Part shown: positions 1 to 8,748 of the stretch, piece after piece
Numbering within the stretch: the stretch's first letter is position 1
Layout: each line of letters starts with the position of its first letter
From: Modestobacter sp.
Lineage (GTDB): Bacteria; Actinomycetota; Actinomycetes; Mycobacteriales; Geodermatophilaceae
Direction: 5' to 3'
Length of the DNA stretch: 37,686 nt
NCBI GenBank assembly: GCA_025965635.1
Contig: JAOPWO010000302.1
Span: forward strand, 1-37,686
The notes under the pieces: model-generated
Told to the model about the DNA's origin: nothing
The model's input: only the letters and a program-made list of their open reading frames with translations
Database searches by the model: none
Position numbers and translations under genes: made by a program

Positions 1-171
1 CGCCAGCACGGCCTTGCTGTGCGGCGGCCGGTCGTAGGGCAGGTGCGGCTCCGCGCCGAGCAGCACGAGCTCACCGTCCCAGCCGCGGCGGCGCAGCTGC
101 GCGATGGTCCGCACCGCGCCCACGCCGGCGCCGGCGACGACGATCCGCCGGGGACCTCCGGCGACGGTCAC
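1..171 (-). CDS. N-terminal fragment of an NAD(P)/FAD-dependent oxidoreductase (ferredoxin/rubredoxin reductase-like), truncated by window edge
   Basis: Reverse strand reads VTVAGGPRRIVVAGAGVGAVRTIAQLRRRGWDGELVLLGAEPHLPYDRPPHSKAVLA: GxGxxG-type dinucleotide fold followed by the YDRPPLSK-like motif of this reductase family; GTG start at 171. Not in the ORF track because it runs off the edge. Confidence 0.8.
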   Translation of the reverse strand, partial: MTVAGGPRRIVVAGAGVGAVRTIAQLRRRGWDGELVLLGAEPHLPYDRPPHSKAVLA

Positions 172-290
172 CGGTCGGACCCCGTCGCCTCCGCCATGGC
201 CGCCACCTCTCGATCGGGAGCGCCCCGTCCTCCGGGTGGCGCGGGCCTCCAGGCCCGATCGAGACTTTACATCACTCGGTCATGAGTCTC

Positions 291-2126
291 CTAGCGTGTA
301 GAGCGTTGCGACGACGAGCGGAGGACGACCCGCACCGGCGGCGGGTCGGCCGTCAGCAGCGCGGCCAGGCCGGCACGGCGGTCGCGGACGGCGGCCTGGT
401 TGACGTAACCCTTGTCGGTGATCTCCCCGGCGTCCAGCTGGGCCGGCTCGGTGAGGACGAGGAGCCGCTCCACGCACTGCGACGAGCCGCCCCCCTCGGC
501 GGCGAGGCGCTGCATCGTGGCGGCCAGGTCGGCCCGCAGCGACTCCTCGGGCACGCCGTCGGCGTCGACCCGGCCGGCGGCGTCGGGGTGCAGCCACACC
601 ATCGCGGTCACGCAGTCGCCGTCCTGCCCGCAGATCACCGCGTCGATGAGCAGCCCCTGCGACGCCGACAGCAGTGCCGGCCGCAGCGTGCCGACGCTGA
701 CGAAGGTGCCGGTGGCGAGCTTGAAGTCCTCGGCGATCCGGCCCCGGAACAGCAGCCCGGCGGCCACGTCGTCCGGGTCGGCCAGGACCACCGCGTCGCC
801 GGTGCGGAAGAAGCCGTGCTCGTCGAACGCGGCCTCGGTGAGCTCCGGCCTCCGGTGGTAGCCCGGGGTCACGTTGACCCCGCGCACCCGCACCTCGGTC
901 TTCTCCCCGACCGGGACCAGCGCCAGCTCGAGGCCGCACAGCGGCACGCCGAGCACGTCGCTGCGGGTGATCGCGAAGTGCGCCGCCGTCGCCGCGGGGG
1001 AGGTCTCGGTCAGGCCCCAGGCGGTGGTCATCTGCATCTGCGCACCGTGCGCGGCGGCCAGCTGCTCGATCCGGTCCCACAGCTGCTGCGGCAGCGCCGC
1101 GGCGGCGAAGAACCCGATCCGCAGCCGGTCGAAGAAGCCCCGGGCGGCGGCCTCGTCGCGCGCCAGGTGCGGCAGCAGCGCCGCGAAGCCGGCGGGCACG
1201 TTGAGGTAGACCGTCGGGTGCACGTCGGCGAGGTTGCGCACCGTGCGGCCGATCAGCGCCGGTACCGGACGGCCGTCGTCGATCCAGAGCTCACCGCCGT
1301 GGGCGAGCACCAGGCCCAGGCAGAAGTTGCCGCCGAAGGTGTGGCTCCACGGCAGCCAGTCCAGCAGCACCGGCGGCTCGGCGGCGAGGAACGGCCAGGC
1401 CTGCAGCATCTGCTGCTGGTTGGCCGCCAGCATCCCGTGGGTGGTCAGCACGCCCTTCGGCGCGCCGGTCGAACCCGAGGTGAAAAGGATCTTGGCGACG
1501 TCCTCCCGGTGCAGCGCCGCGCACCGGCGGTCGACCTCGTCGGTGGGCTCGACCCCGAACTCCTCCGGCGTCACCGAGCCGGGGACGCCGTCGTCCCGGC
1601 TGAGCACGAGCCGGTCGCCGGCCACCGCGGCCACCGCCCGGGCGAACGAGGCGTCCTCCGCCACGACCAGGCCCGGCTCGACCAGCTCGGCCATCGCGGT
1701 CAGCTCGGCGTGGTCGGCGCTCTGCAGGGAGTAGGCGACGCTGGTCGGCACCACCGGCGTGCCGACCGTCATCGCGGCCAGGGTGACCGCCAGGTGCAGC
1801 CGGCTGTTCCCCGACAGCACCAGCACCGGCCGGTCGGCCAGCCCCCGGTCCAGCAGCCCCTGCGCCAGCCGGTCGACCAGCCGGCGCATCTCACCCCAGC
1901 TGAGCCGCTCCCACGACTCCCCGGCGCGCTCGGCGACCAGCAACCGGTCCGGGTGCGCCGCACTGTGCGCCCGGAAGGAGTGCACCACGCTCACCGGGTG
2001 CTCGGCCAGCACCTCGGACGAGCGGAGCAGCAGCCGGCCGTCGGCCAGCGCCTCGGCCTCGATCCGCGGGCGCGAGAAGGTGGCGACCCCTCCGGGAGCG
2101 GGCGAGGGAGCAGCGTCGGCGGGCAT
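291..2126 (-). CDS. AMP-dependent acyl-CoA synthetase, feruloyl-CoA synthase-like
   Basis: 611 aa; AMP-binding motif LFTSGSTGAPKGVLTTHGML, GLTET, FFRTGDAV; long form with GRIAEDFKLATGTFVSVG typical of feruloyl-CoA synthases; ATG start with upstream GGAGG. Confidence 0.85.
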   Translation of the reverse strand: MPADAAPSPAPGGVATFSRPRIEAEALADGRLLLRSSEVLAEHPVSVVHSFRAHSAAHPDRLLVAERAGESWERLSWGEMRRLVDRLAQGLLDRGLADRPVLVLSGNSRLHLAVTLAAMTVGTPVVPTSVAYSLQSADHAELTAMAELVEPGLVVAEDASFARAVAAVAGDRLVLSRDDGVPGSVTPEEFGVEPTDEVDRRCAALHREDVAKILFTSGSTGAPKGVLTTHGMLAANQQQMLQAWPFLAAEPPVLLDWLPWSHTFGGNFCLGLVLAHGGELWIDDGRPVPALIGRTVRNLADVHPTVYLNVPAGFAALLPHLARDEAAARGFFDRLRIGFFAAAALPQQLWDRIEQLAAAHGAQMQMTTAWGLTETSPAATAAHFAITRSDVLGVPLCGLELALVPVGEKTEVRVRGVNVTPGYHRRPELTEAAFDEHGFFRTGDAVVLADPDDVAAGLLFRGRIAEDFKLATGTFVSVGTLRPALLSASQGLLIDAVICGQDGDCVTAMVWLHPDAAGRVDADGVPEESLRADLAATMQRLAAEGGGSSQCVERLLVLTEPAQLDAGEITDKGYVNQAAVRDRRAGLAALLTADPPPVRVVLRSSSQRSTR

Positions 2127-2192
2127 GTGGGTCCTCCGAGGCGGACGGGAGGTGACCTGCTCATCCAGCCAGGCGACCGCCTCCCGGTCAAG

Positions 2193-2218
2193 ATGGACGG
2201 CTGTCCATCACGATGGAC
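2193..2218. promoter_or_regulatory. Inverted repeat ATGGAC-GGCT-GTCCAT plus a third ATGGAC half-site; candidate operator
   Basis: Sequence atggacggctgtccatcacgatggac in the divergent spacer between the ligase and the XRE-cupin regulator, immediately upstream of the regulator ATG (2221). Confidence 0.6.
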
Positions 2219-2220
2219 GG

Positions 2221-2814
2221 ATGAGCGACGTGGGCGTGGTCGGCCGGAACGTGCGGAGGTTGCGCACCGAACGCCAGCTGAGCATCGGCGCGCTGGCCAC
2301 CCGCGCGGGGCTGGCCAAGCAGACGCTGGCCAACCTGGAGAGCGGCCGGGGCAACCCCACTGTCGAGACCCTGCTGGCCGTCTCCCGCGCCCTCGGGGTG
2401 GGCGCCACCTGGTTGCTCACCGAGTGGGGCAGCCCGGTCGTCGTCCACCGGGCCGACGGCGCCGGCTGGACCGAGGGGACCGGCGGGCGGCGGCGGGACC
2501 TGGACCAGATCTTCGGCACCGGGCAGGTGCTCAGCTCCCTGCTGCAGCTGACCCGGCCCGGCACGCCGTCGCCCGCGCTGGCGCCGGGCACGCTGCTGCA
2601 CGCCTACGTGGTCGCCGGCGTCGTGCTGGCCGGCCCGGTCGAGGACCAGCACCGGCTGTCCGCCGGGGACTTCATCCGCTTCCCCGGCGACGTCCCGCAC
2701 GTGCTCGGGGCGGCGTCCCCGCCGGCCACCGTGCACCTGGTGACCACCGAGCCGCGGGTGCAGCAGTTCTCGGAGCAGGCGCCCCCACCCGGCCCGGGGC
2801 AGGCCCGCTCGTAG
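2221..2814 (+). CDS. XRE-family transcriptional regulator with C-terminal cupin domain
   Basis: MSDVGVVGRNVRRLRTERQLSIGALATRAGLAKQTLANLESGRGNPTVETL (HTH) followed by a cupin-like region (HRLSAGDFIRFPGDVPHVL). Confidence 0.85.
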   Translation: MSDVGVVGRNVRRLRTERQLSIGALATRAGLAKQTLANLESGRGNPTVETLLAVSRALGVGATWLLTEWGSPVVVHRADGAGWTEGTGGRRRDLDQIFGTGQVLSSLLQLTRPGTPSPALAPGTLLHAYVVAGVVLAGPVEDQHRLSAGDFIRFPGDVPHVLGAASPPATVHLVTTEPRVQQFSEQAPPPGPGQARS

Positions 2815-2869
2815 GCCTGCCGCACCGGTCTGGTCTGGGTGCTGCCGATCGGCGCCGGGCTCAGTCCTG

Positions 2870-3430
2870 CGTGCGGACCGACTCGCGCGCAGGACCCCTG
2901 GAGCACCCCGCCGGCGGCGTTGCGGGGCAGCTCGTCCGACCCGGTCCCGGCGCCCGGCCGGCACGGCGAACGCGACCCCGACCTCGCCCACCGGGGGTGC
3001 GGAGCGCCGACGACAGCGGCCTGACCGCCCCCCGGGGCGGGCGTGCAGGACGTTCTCCGCCTCGGCGGGATGCACGTCTCCCCGCCGGCGCTGTGCATGT
3101 CCCCGCTCCTCATGGCCGTCGTCGTCGCCCGGTTCGCTGGCCGGTCGAGCGGGACGACGATCGCGCCGAGCAGCACGCAGGCGTGCACGACCTCGAAGAC
3201 CCGTGTGTCGTTGCGGGACAGCACCGTGACCCGGTCCCCCGGGCCGATCCCGTGCCGCTCGGCGAGCGGTGCGCCGGGCCTGGTGCTCGATCCAGGAGAG
3301 GACCTGCTGCCCCACGCCAGCCGCCTCTCCGCCGTCGCCGCTGGTGCCCCCGACGCCTGGGCTGGACAGCCGGGCCGGGTGGACGGTGTCGCGGAACCGT
3401 CCGGGTGGTGCGGTCGCCGTGCGCACCGGA
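2870..3430 (-). pseudogene. Decayed AMP-dependent synthetase/ligase remnant (N- and C-terminal blocks, core missing, frameshifted)
   Basis: Minus-strand blocks in different frames: QVLSWIEHQARRTA, LAERHGIGPGDRVTVLSRNDTRVFEVVHACVLLGAIVVPLDRPA (N-terminal block), then AAVVGAPHPR / VGEVGVAFAVPAG / SDELPRNAAGGVLQG (C-terminal block). No P-loop/adenylation core between them. Confidence 0.75.
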
Positions 3431-3449
3431 CCGCTGCCAGGCTCCGGGC

Positions 3450-3626
3450 ATGACCTTCGACCTGCACTCCGCCGACGGGGACGTGCACCACCACGGCGAC
3501 GGTGCCCGCTACAGCTTCACGAGCACCGGCCACCTGGTCGTGTACGACGCCGAGGGCAACAAGACCCTGTTCAGCGACCACAGCTGGGACCGGATCGAGG
3601 AGCCGGTGGCCCGTCCAGGCACGTGA
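3450..3626 (+). CDS. Small conserved-looking hypothetical protein (58 aa)
   Basis: MTFDLHSADGDVHHHGDGARYSFTSTGHLVVYDAEGNKTLFSDHSWDRIEEPVARPGT; good GC3 codon pattern, ATG start; lies between two pseudogenes. Confidence 0.5.
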   Translation: MTFDLHSADGDVHHHGDGARYSFTSTGHLVVYDAEGNKTLFSDHSWDRIEEPVARPGT

Positions 3627-3639
3627 CCCGCGCCGTCGG

Positions 3640-4073
3640 CCCCGCGGCTGAGCCGGTGGCCACCGGCGTGCCCGCGGTGTTGACGGCGACGGCGTCCCAG
3701 CGCACCTCACCGTGCTGACCGGCCCGAACGCCTCGACGTCATGCGGCTCGGCCGCCAGCGGGTCGTCGCTGCGCAGCAGCATCGGCGGCAGGAACGCGCC
3801 GCGGTCCCGGTCGGCACCGACGACGTCGAAGGAGTCGGGATCGCCCACCACGAGCTCGGCGACGCCGCGCAGCGCCGTGACCGAGCGGAGCACCTCCTCC
3901 CGCTGGTCCAGGCCGGCCAGCGCGCCCATGGTCACGCCGTCGGCACCGGGCGCCCCGACCACCACGCGCGCGCGCCGCTCGCGGGTGGCTTCGACGACGT
4001 CGTCCACCAGCCCCCGCGGCACCAGCCCACGGCGGATGGCGGTGCACCTCTGCCCGGCCTTGGAGGGGGTCAG
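3640..4073 (-). pseudogene. paaZ: paaZ remnant (aldehyde dehydrogenase part plus C-terminal tail of the MaoC-like hydratase domain)
   Basis: Minus strand KAGQRCTAIRRGLVPRGLVDDVVEATRER...GALAGLDQREEVLRSV...GDPDSFDVVGADRDRGAFLPPMLLRSDDP..AAEPHDVEAFGPVSTV, then in another frame HGEVRWDAVAVNTAGTPVATG resembling the PaaZ C-terminus. Both the ALDH N-terminal half and most of the MaoC domain are absent. Confidence 0.75.
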
Positions 4074-4669
4074 GTCCGGGCGCGCAGGCCCTGGAAGGTG
4101 GTGGCGACCAGGGCGTCGGCGAGGTCGTCGGCGGAGAGCCCGCCGTCGGGGCGGTACCACTCGGTGAGGGAGTTGACGGTGCCGAACAGCAGCCGGCTGA
4201 TGACGCCGGGATCGACGTCGGGTCGCACGTCGCCCTCGTCCTCGGCGGCGCGGACCAGGTCGGTGACCATCCGGTCGAACTCCCGCCGCCGGCGCAGGGC
4301 GTCCTGCTCGACCGGGGAGTTGCCGCGGACCCGCAGCAGCAGGGTGACGAAGGGCAGCTCGGCGGTGAGCACCCGGACCGACCCCCGGACGACGTGCTCC
4401 AGCCGGTCGATCGCCCGGCCGGTGGCCGCGCCGGGCTCGGCCGTGACGGCGAACAGCCCGTCCAGCGCCCGGTCGAGCGCCAGCCGCAGCAGCTCCACCT
4501 TGCTGGGCACGTGGTGGTAGATGGCCGACTTGGTGATGCCCAGCCGGGCGGCCAGCTCGTCCATGCTGGTCGCCTCGTAGCCACGCTCGTTGAAGGCGGC
4601 GACGGCGACGTCCAGCAAGGAGTCGAGGGAGTGGCCGGGTCTGCCCCGCCGCGCCGGGACGACGGTCAC
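4070..4669 (-). CDS. paaR: TetR/AcrR-family regulator, probable phenylacetate repressor PaaR
   Basis: VTVVPARRGRPGHSLDSLLDVAVAAFNERGYEATSMDELAARLGITKSAIYHHVPSKVELL (TetR HTH); next to paaK/paaABCDE. ORF opens to 4762, but the GTG at 4669 fits the family N-terminus better; the extra 31 aa look like translated repeat. Confidence 0.85.
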   Translation of the reverse strand: MTVVPARRGRPGHSLDSLLDVAVAAFNERGYEATSMDELAARLGITKSAIYHHVPSKVELLRLALDRALDGLFAVTAEPGAATGRAIDRLEHVVRGSVRVLTAELPFVTLLLRVRGNSPVEQDALRRRREFDRMVTDLVRAAEDEGDVRPDVDPGVISRLLFGTVNSLTEWYRPDGGLSADDLADALVATTFQGLRART

Positions 4670-4817
4670 CGGCGGTTCCCCCGTCGATCGGTTCGGTCCC
4701 GCGGGGCGCTCCGCTCCTCCCTCCGGAGCCGAGGCCGCCTCCGCGGTCTCTCCGCTCCTCACCGGCTGGCGCTCGCTGCGATGCCCGCCCGCTGCCGGCC
4801 GCCGCCCCGCTGGGTGC

Positions 4818-6164
4818 TCACGACCCTGTCCGCTGGCGTCGGTCGGTGATCCGCTGCAGCTTGCCCATCGACCGGGCCAGCGTCCCGGGGTCGACGACGG
4901 CGACCTCCACGCGCACCCCGACGGTGTCCTTCACCGCCATCTCCACCTCGCGCGCGGCCGGGTCCCGGCGCTCGGGCGGGCAGTCGGGGCGGGCCTCGAC
5001 CCGCACCGCCAGGTGGTCCAGCCGCCCGCTGGTGGTCAGCTCCAGCCCGAAGTGCGGGGACAGGCCCGCCGTACGGAGCACGATCTCCTCGATCTGGGTC
5101 GGGAAGAGGTTCACGCCGCGCAGGATGATCATGTCGTCGGTGCGGCCGGTGATCTTCTCCATCCGTCGCATGCCTGGCCGGGCGGTGCCGGGCAGCAGGC
5201 GGGTGAGGTCGCGGGTGCGGTAGCGGATGACCGGCATGGCCTCCCTGCTCAGCGAGGTGAGGACCAGTTCACCCCGCTCGCCCTCCGGCAGCACCTCGCC
5301 GGTGTCGGGGTCGATGACCTCCGGGTAGAAGTGGTCCTCCCAGACGTGCAGCCCATCCTTGGTCTCCACGCACTCCTGGGCGACACCGGGCCCCATGACC
5401 TCCGACAACCCGTAGATGTCGACGGCCTGGATGTCGAGGCGCTCCTCCATCTCCCGGCGCATCTGCTCGGACCACGGCTCGGCGCCGAAGATGCCGATCT
5501 CCAGCGAGCTGGACCGCGGGTCGAGCCCCTGCTTCTCGAACTCGTCGATGACGGTGAGCATGTAGGAGGGCGTCACCATGATCACCCGGGGCCGGAAGTC
5601 GGTGATCAGCTGCACCTGGCGCGGCGTCATGCCACCGGACACGGGGATGACGGTGCAGCCGAGCTTCTCCGCGCCGTAGTGCGCGCCCAGCCCGCCGGTG
5701 AACAGGCCGTAGCCGTAGGCGTTGTGCAGCTTGTCGCCGGAGCGGCCGCCGGCCGACCGGATCGACCGGGCCATGACCGTGGCCCAGGTGTCGATGTCCC
5801 GCTCGGTGTATCCGACGACGGTGGGCCGGCCGGTGGTGCCCGAGGATGCGTGCACCCGGCGCACCTGGTCCTGCGGGACGGCGAACATCCCGAAGGGGTA
5901 GTTCTCCCGCAGGTCGGCCTTGCCGGTCATGGGGAACCGCGCCAGGTCGGCCAGCTCGCGGCAGTCCTCGGGCCGCACGCCGGCCGCGTCGAAAGCCGCC
6001 CGGTAGTGCGGCACGTTCGCGTAGGCGTGCCGCAGGGTCCACTGCAGCCGCTCGAGCTGCAGCACCCGCAGCTCGTCGACCGACAGGCGCTCCGCCGGGT
6101 CGAGGAGCGCCGGGTCGGGGGCCTGTCCCAGGCGCCGGGTGGTGTCGCTGCTCGCAGCCGTCAT
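4818..6164 (-). CDS. paaK: Phenylacetate-CoA ligase
   Basis: HASSGTTGRPTVVGYTERDIDTW, NAYGYGLFTGGLGAHYGAEKLGCTVIPVSGG, YGLSEVMGPGVAQEC; typical PaaK. Confidence 0.97.
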   Translation of the reverse strand: MTAASSDTTRRLGQAPDPALLDPAERLSVDELRVLQLERLQWTLRHAYANVPHYRAAFDAAGVRPEDCRELADLARFPMTGKADLRENYPFGMFAVPQDQVRRVHASSGTTGRPTVVGYTERDIDTWATVMARSIRSAGGRSGDKLHNAYGYGLFTGGLGAHYGAEKLGCTVIPVSGGMTPRQVQLITDFRPRVIMVTPSYMLTVIDEFEKQGLDPRSSSLEIGIFGAEPWSEQMRREMEERLDIQAVDIYGLSEVMGPGVAQECVETKDGLHVWEDHFYPEVIDPDTGEVLPEGERGELVLTSLSREAMPVIRYRTRDLTRLLPGTARPGMRRMEKITGRTDDMIILRGVNLFPTQIEEIVLRTAGLSPHFGLELTTSGRLDHLAVRVEARPDCPPERRDPAAREVEMAVKDTVGVRVEVAVVDPGTLARSMGKLQRITDRRQRTGS

Positions 6165-6224
6165 GGCCGGTGCCTCCGTGGTCGCAACGTCGTCGCCGGG
6201 AGGGGCGGCGGGCCCGGCCCACCA

Positions 6225-6247
6225 ATACCGACCAGACGGTCAGGTAA
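6225..6247. promoter_or_regulatory. Palindromic operator copy 1 (ataccgaccagacggtcaggtaa), candidate PaaR site upstream of paaK
   Basis: Shares AATACCGACCA with copy 2; imperfect palindrome ACCnGACC...GGTCnGGT. Confidence 0.65.
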
Positions 6248-6334
6248 TCAACTCCCCGGCGCCGGTCGCTGTCAAGACCCCGGAACCGCTCGCCGGATCC
6301 GTCTTGTGCGGCCCCTCCCGATGATGCACACTCA

Positions 6335-6356
6335 ATACCGACCAAGTGGTCAGTAA
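6335..6356. promoter_or_regulatory. Palindromic operator copy 2 (ataccgaccaagtggtcagtaa), candidate PaaR site upstream of paaA
   Basis: TACnGACCA-AG-TGGTCnGTA near-perfect palindrome in the same divergent promoter region. Confidence 0.7.
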
Positions 6357-6391
6357 ATGACTTCCCCGTCCGGTCCGAGCGAGGGAACGAG

Positions 6392-7366
6392 ATGTCAGCG
6401 CCCGCCCTGGAACGCCCCGCCGACGGCCCCGTCGACACTGCCGCGCTGCAGCAGCAGTTCGACGCCGTGATCGCCGCCGGCCACCGGATCGAGCCGCGGG
6501 ACTGGATGCCCGAGGGCTACCGGAAGACGCTGATCCGGCAGATCGCCCAGCACGCCCACTCGGAGATCATCGGCATGCAGCCCGAGGGCGACTGGCTGCT
6601 GTCCGCGCCCAGCCTGCGGCGCAAGGCGATCCTGCTGGCCAAGGTCCAGGACGAGGCCGGGCACGGCATGTACCTCTACTCCGCCGCCGAGACCCTCGGC
6701 GCCGACCGGGCCGACCTCACCGACAAGCTCATCACCCGCAAGCAGAAGTACAGCTCGATCTTCAACTACCCGACGCCGACCTACGCCGACGTCGGCGTCA
6801 TCGGCTGGCTGGTCGACGGCGCGGCGATCTGCAACCAGGTACCGCTGTGCCGAAGCTCCTACGGCCCCTACGCGCGGGCGATGATCCGGGTCTGCAAGGA
6901 GGAGTCCTTCCACCAGCGGCAGGGCTACGAGTTGCTGATGACGATGATGCGCGGCACCCCGGAGCAGCGGGCCATGGTGCAGGACGCCGTCGACCGGTGG
7001 TGGTGGCCCTCGCTGATGATGTTCGGCCCGCCGGACGACGACAGCCCCAACTCGGCGCAGTCGATGGCCTGGGGCATCAAGCGGCACAGCAACGACGAGC
7101 TGCGGCAGCGCTACGTCGACATGTCCGTGCCGCAGGCCGAGGTGCTGGGCGTGACCCTGCCCGACCCCGAGCTGGCGCTGGACCCCGCGACCGGCCGCCA
7201 CCGCTTCGGCGCGATCGACTGGGACGAGTTCAAGCAGGTGATCAGCGGCTCCGGACCGGCCAACGCCGAGCGGATCGCCCGCCGCCGGGCGGCCCGCGAC
7301 GACAACGCCTGGGTGACCGAGGCGGCCACTGCGTACGCCGCGAAGCACGCCGCGGACGCAGCATGA
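6392..7366 (+). CDS. paaA: 1,2-phenylacetyl-CoA epoxidase subunit PaaA
   Basis: [68 protein letters not shown]; first gene of paaABCDE. Confidence 0.97.
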   Translation: MSAPALERPADGPVDTAALQQQFDAVIAAGHRIEPRDWMPEGYRKTLIRQIAQHAHSEIIGMQPEGDWLLSAPSLRRKAILLAKVQDEAGHGMYLYSAAETLGADRADLTDKLITRKQKYSSIFNYPTPTYADVGVIGWLVDGAAICNQVPLCRSSYGPYARAMIRVCKEESFHQRQGYELLMTMMRGTPEQRAMVQDAVDRWWWPSLMMFGPPDDDSPNSAQSMAWGIKRHSNDELRQRYVDMSVPQAEVLGVTLPDPELALDPATGRHRFGAIDWDEFKQVISGSGPANAERIARRRAARDDNAWVTEAATAYAAKHAADAA

Positions 7367-7740
7367 GCGGGCCCCTGGCCGAGGTGACCGCCGAGGGCGG
7401 GCACGGCGCCGTCCCCACCGGGCCGCAGGTGCCGGTCGCCGACCAGCCGCGGGTCAGCCGCCGCGACTGGCCCCTGTACGAGGTGTTCGTCCGCGGCAAG
7501 CGGGGGCTCAACCACGTGCACGTCGGCTCGCTGCACGCCCCCGACGACGAGATGGCCGTGCACGCCGCCCGCGACGTCTACACCCGGCGCAACGAGGGCG
7601 TGAGCATCTGGGTGGTCGAGGCAGCCGCCATCACCGCCTCCAGCCCGGACGAGAAGGACCCGATGTTCGCCCCCAGCGGCGACAAGGTCTACCGGCACCC
7701 GACGTTCTACGAGATCCCCGAGGACGTCCCCCACATGTGA
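7363..7740 (+). CDS. paaB: 1,2-phenylacetyl-CoA epoxidase subunit PaaB
   Basis: [51 protein letters not shown]; overlaps paaA stop by 4 bp. Confidence 0.97.
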   Translation: MSGPLAEVTAEGGHGAVPTGPQVPVADQPRVSRRDWPLYEVFVRGKRGLNHVHVGSLHAPDDEMAVHAARDVYTRRNEGVSIWVVEAAAITASSPDEKDPMFAPSGDKVYRHPTFYEIPEDVPHM

Positions 7741-7754
7741 GGAAGGACCCCCAC

Positions 7755-7784
7755 GCCCCACCCTTCGCACACTCAGGGCGGGGC
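7755..7784. repeat. Intercistronic hairpin GCCCCACCCT-N10-AGGGCGGGGC between paaB and paaC
   Basis: 10-bp arms with one mismatch, 10-nt loop, inside the only sizeable gap (about 96 bp) of paaABCDE. Confidence 0.6.
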
Positions 7785-7836
7785 CCTGCGCGGGGGCCGA
7801 CCGCTGGGCACACGTGGCCATGGAGAGGAACCTGCG

Positions 7837-8748
7837 TTGGCGCACGAGGAGACGGTCTACGACGCGCTCGACCACGCCCACGGGGGCGAGGGGCAGTGGG
7901 CCTTCGGCACCGGCTTCGACGAGCCGCTCGCCGGCGTGGACACGACGGTGCCCGAGGGCATCGACCCGGCCGACCTCGGCGCGTACTGCCTCATGCTCGG
8001 CGACGACGCCCTGGTGCTCGCGCAGCGGCTGACCCAGTGGGTCACCGCCTCCCCCGAGCTGGAGGAGGAGGTGGCGGTCGCCAACGTCGCCCTCGACCTG
8101 CTCGGCCAGGCCCGGCTGCTGCTGGCCCGGGCCGGGTCGGTCGGGGTGCTCGGCCGGTCGCGCACGCGGGCCACCGGCTCCATCCCGGACGAGGACGCGC
8201 TGGCCTTCTTCCGCGACCCCGACGAGTTCCGCAGCACCGGCCTGGTCGAGGCGCCGAACGGCGACTTCGGGCAGACCATGGTCCGGCTGCTCGTCGCCGC
8301 CACCACCCGGCTGGCGGTGTTCGCGCAGCTGCGCACCTCCCGCGACCCGGTGCTGGCCGCGATCGCCGCCAAGGGCGTGAACGAGCTGACCTACCACCGC
8401 GATCACGCCGCCCGCTGGGTGCTGCGGCTCGGCGACGGCACCGAGGAGTCCCACCGCCGCGGGCAGGCCGGGGCGGACGCCGTCTGGCCGCTGCTGGCCG
8501 AGGTGTTCAGCCCGACCGACGTCGAGCAGCGGCTCACCGCGGCCGGGATCGCCGTCGACCCGGCGGGCACCCGCGACGAGGTGACCGGCGTCCTGACCCA
8601 GGTGCTCGGCCAGGCCACGCTCGGCGTCCCGGCCTGGCCGGCCGACGCCCCGCCGCGTGGCCGGCTCGGGGAGCACGGCCCTGAGCTCACCGAGCTCCTG
8701 GCCGACCTGCAGGGCCTGGCCCGGCAGCACCCGGCGGCGACGTGGTGA
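7837..8748 (+). CDS. paaC: 1,2-phenylacetyl-CoA epoxidase subunit PaaC
   Basis: Apparent TTG start; LGAYCLMLGDDALVLAQRLTQWVTASPELEEEVAVANVALDLLGQARLLLARAG, ELTYHRDHAARWVLRLGDGTEESHRR. Confidence 0.95.
   Translation: MAHEETVYDALDHAHGGEGQWAFGTGFDEPLAGVDTTVPEGIDPADLGAYCLMLGDDALVLAQRLTQWVTASPELEEEVAVANVALDLLGQARLLLARAGSVGVLGRSRTRATGSIPDEDALAFFRDPDEFRSTGLVEAPNGDFGQTMVRLLVAATTRLAVFAQLRTSRDPVLAAIAAKGVNELTYHRDHAARWVLRLGDGTEESHRRGQAGADAVWPLLAEVFSPTDVEQRLTAAGIAVDPAGTRDEVTGVLTQVLGQATLGVPAWPADAPPRGRLGEHGPELTELLADLQGLARQHPAATW

Noticed and set aside
282-3626. 1114-aa plus-strand ORF
   Set aside because: Antisense to the ligase gene with an Arg/Gly/Pro/His-rich composition typical of out-of-frame translation in high-GC DNA; only the final 58 aa (3450-3626) look real.
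2604-4160. 518-aa minus-strand ORF as a single gene
   Set aside because: It strings together the paaZ fragment, one frame of the AMP-ligase remnant and antisense of the XRE-cupin gene; not one protein.
7111-8730. 539-aa minus-strand ORF across paaB-paaC
   Set aside because: Antisense to well-supported paa genes; no recognisable domain.
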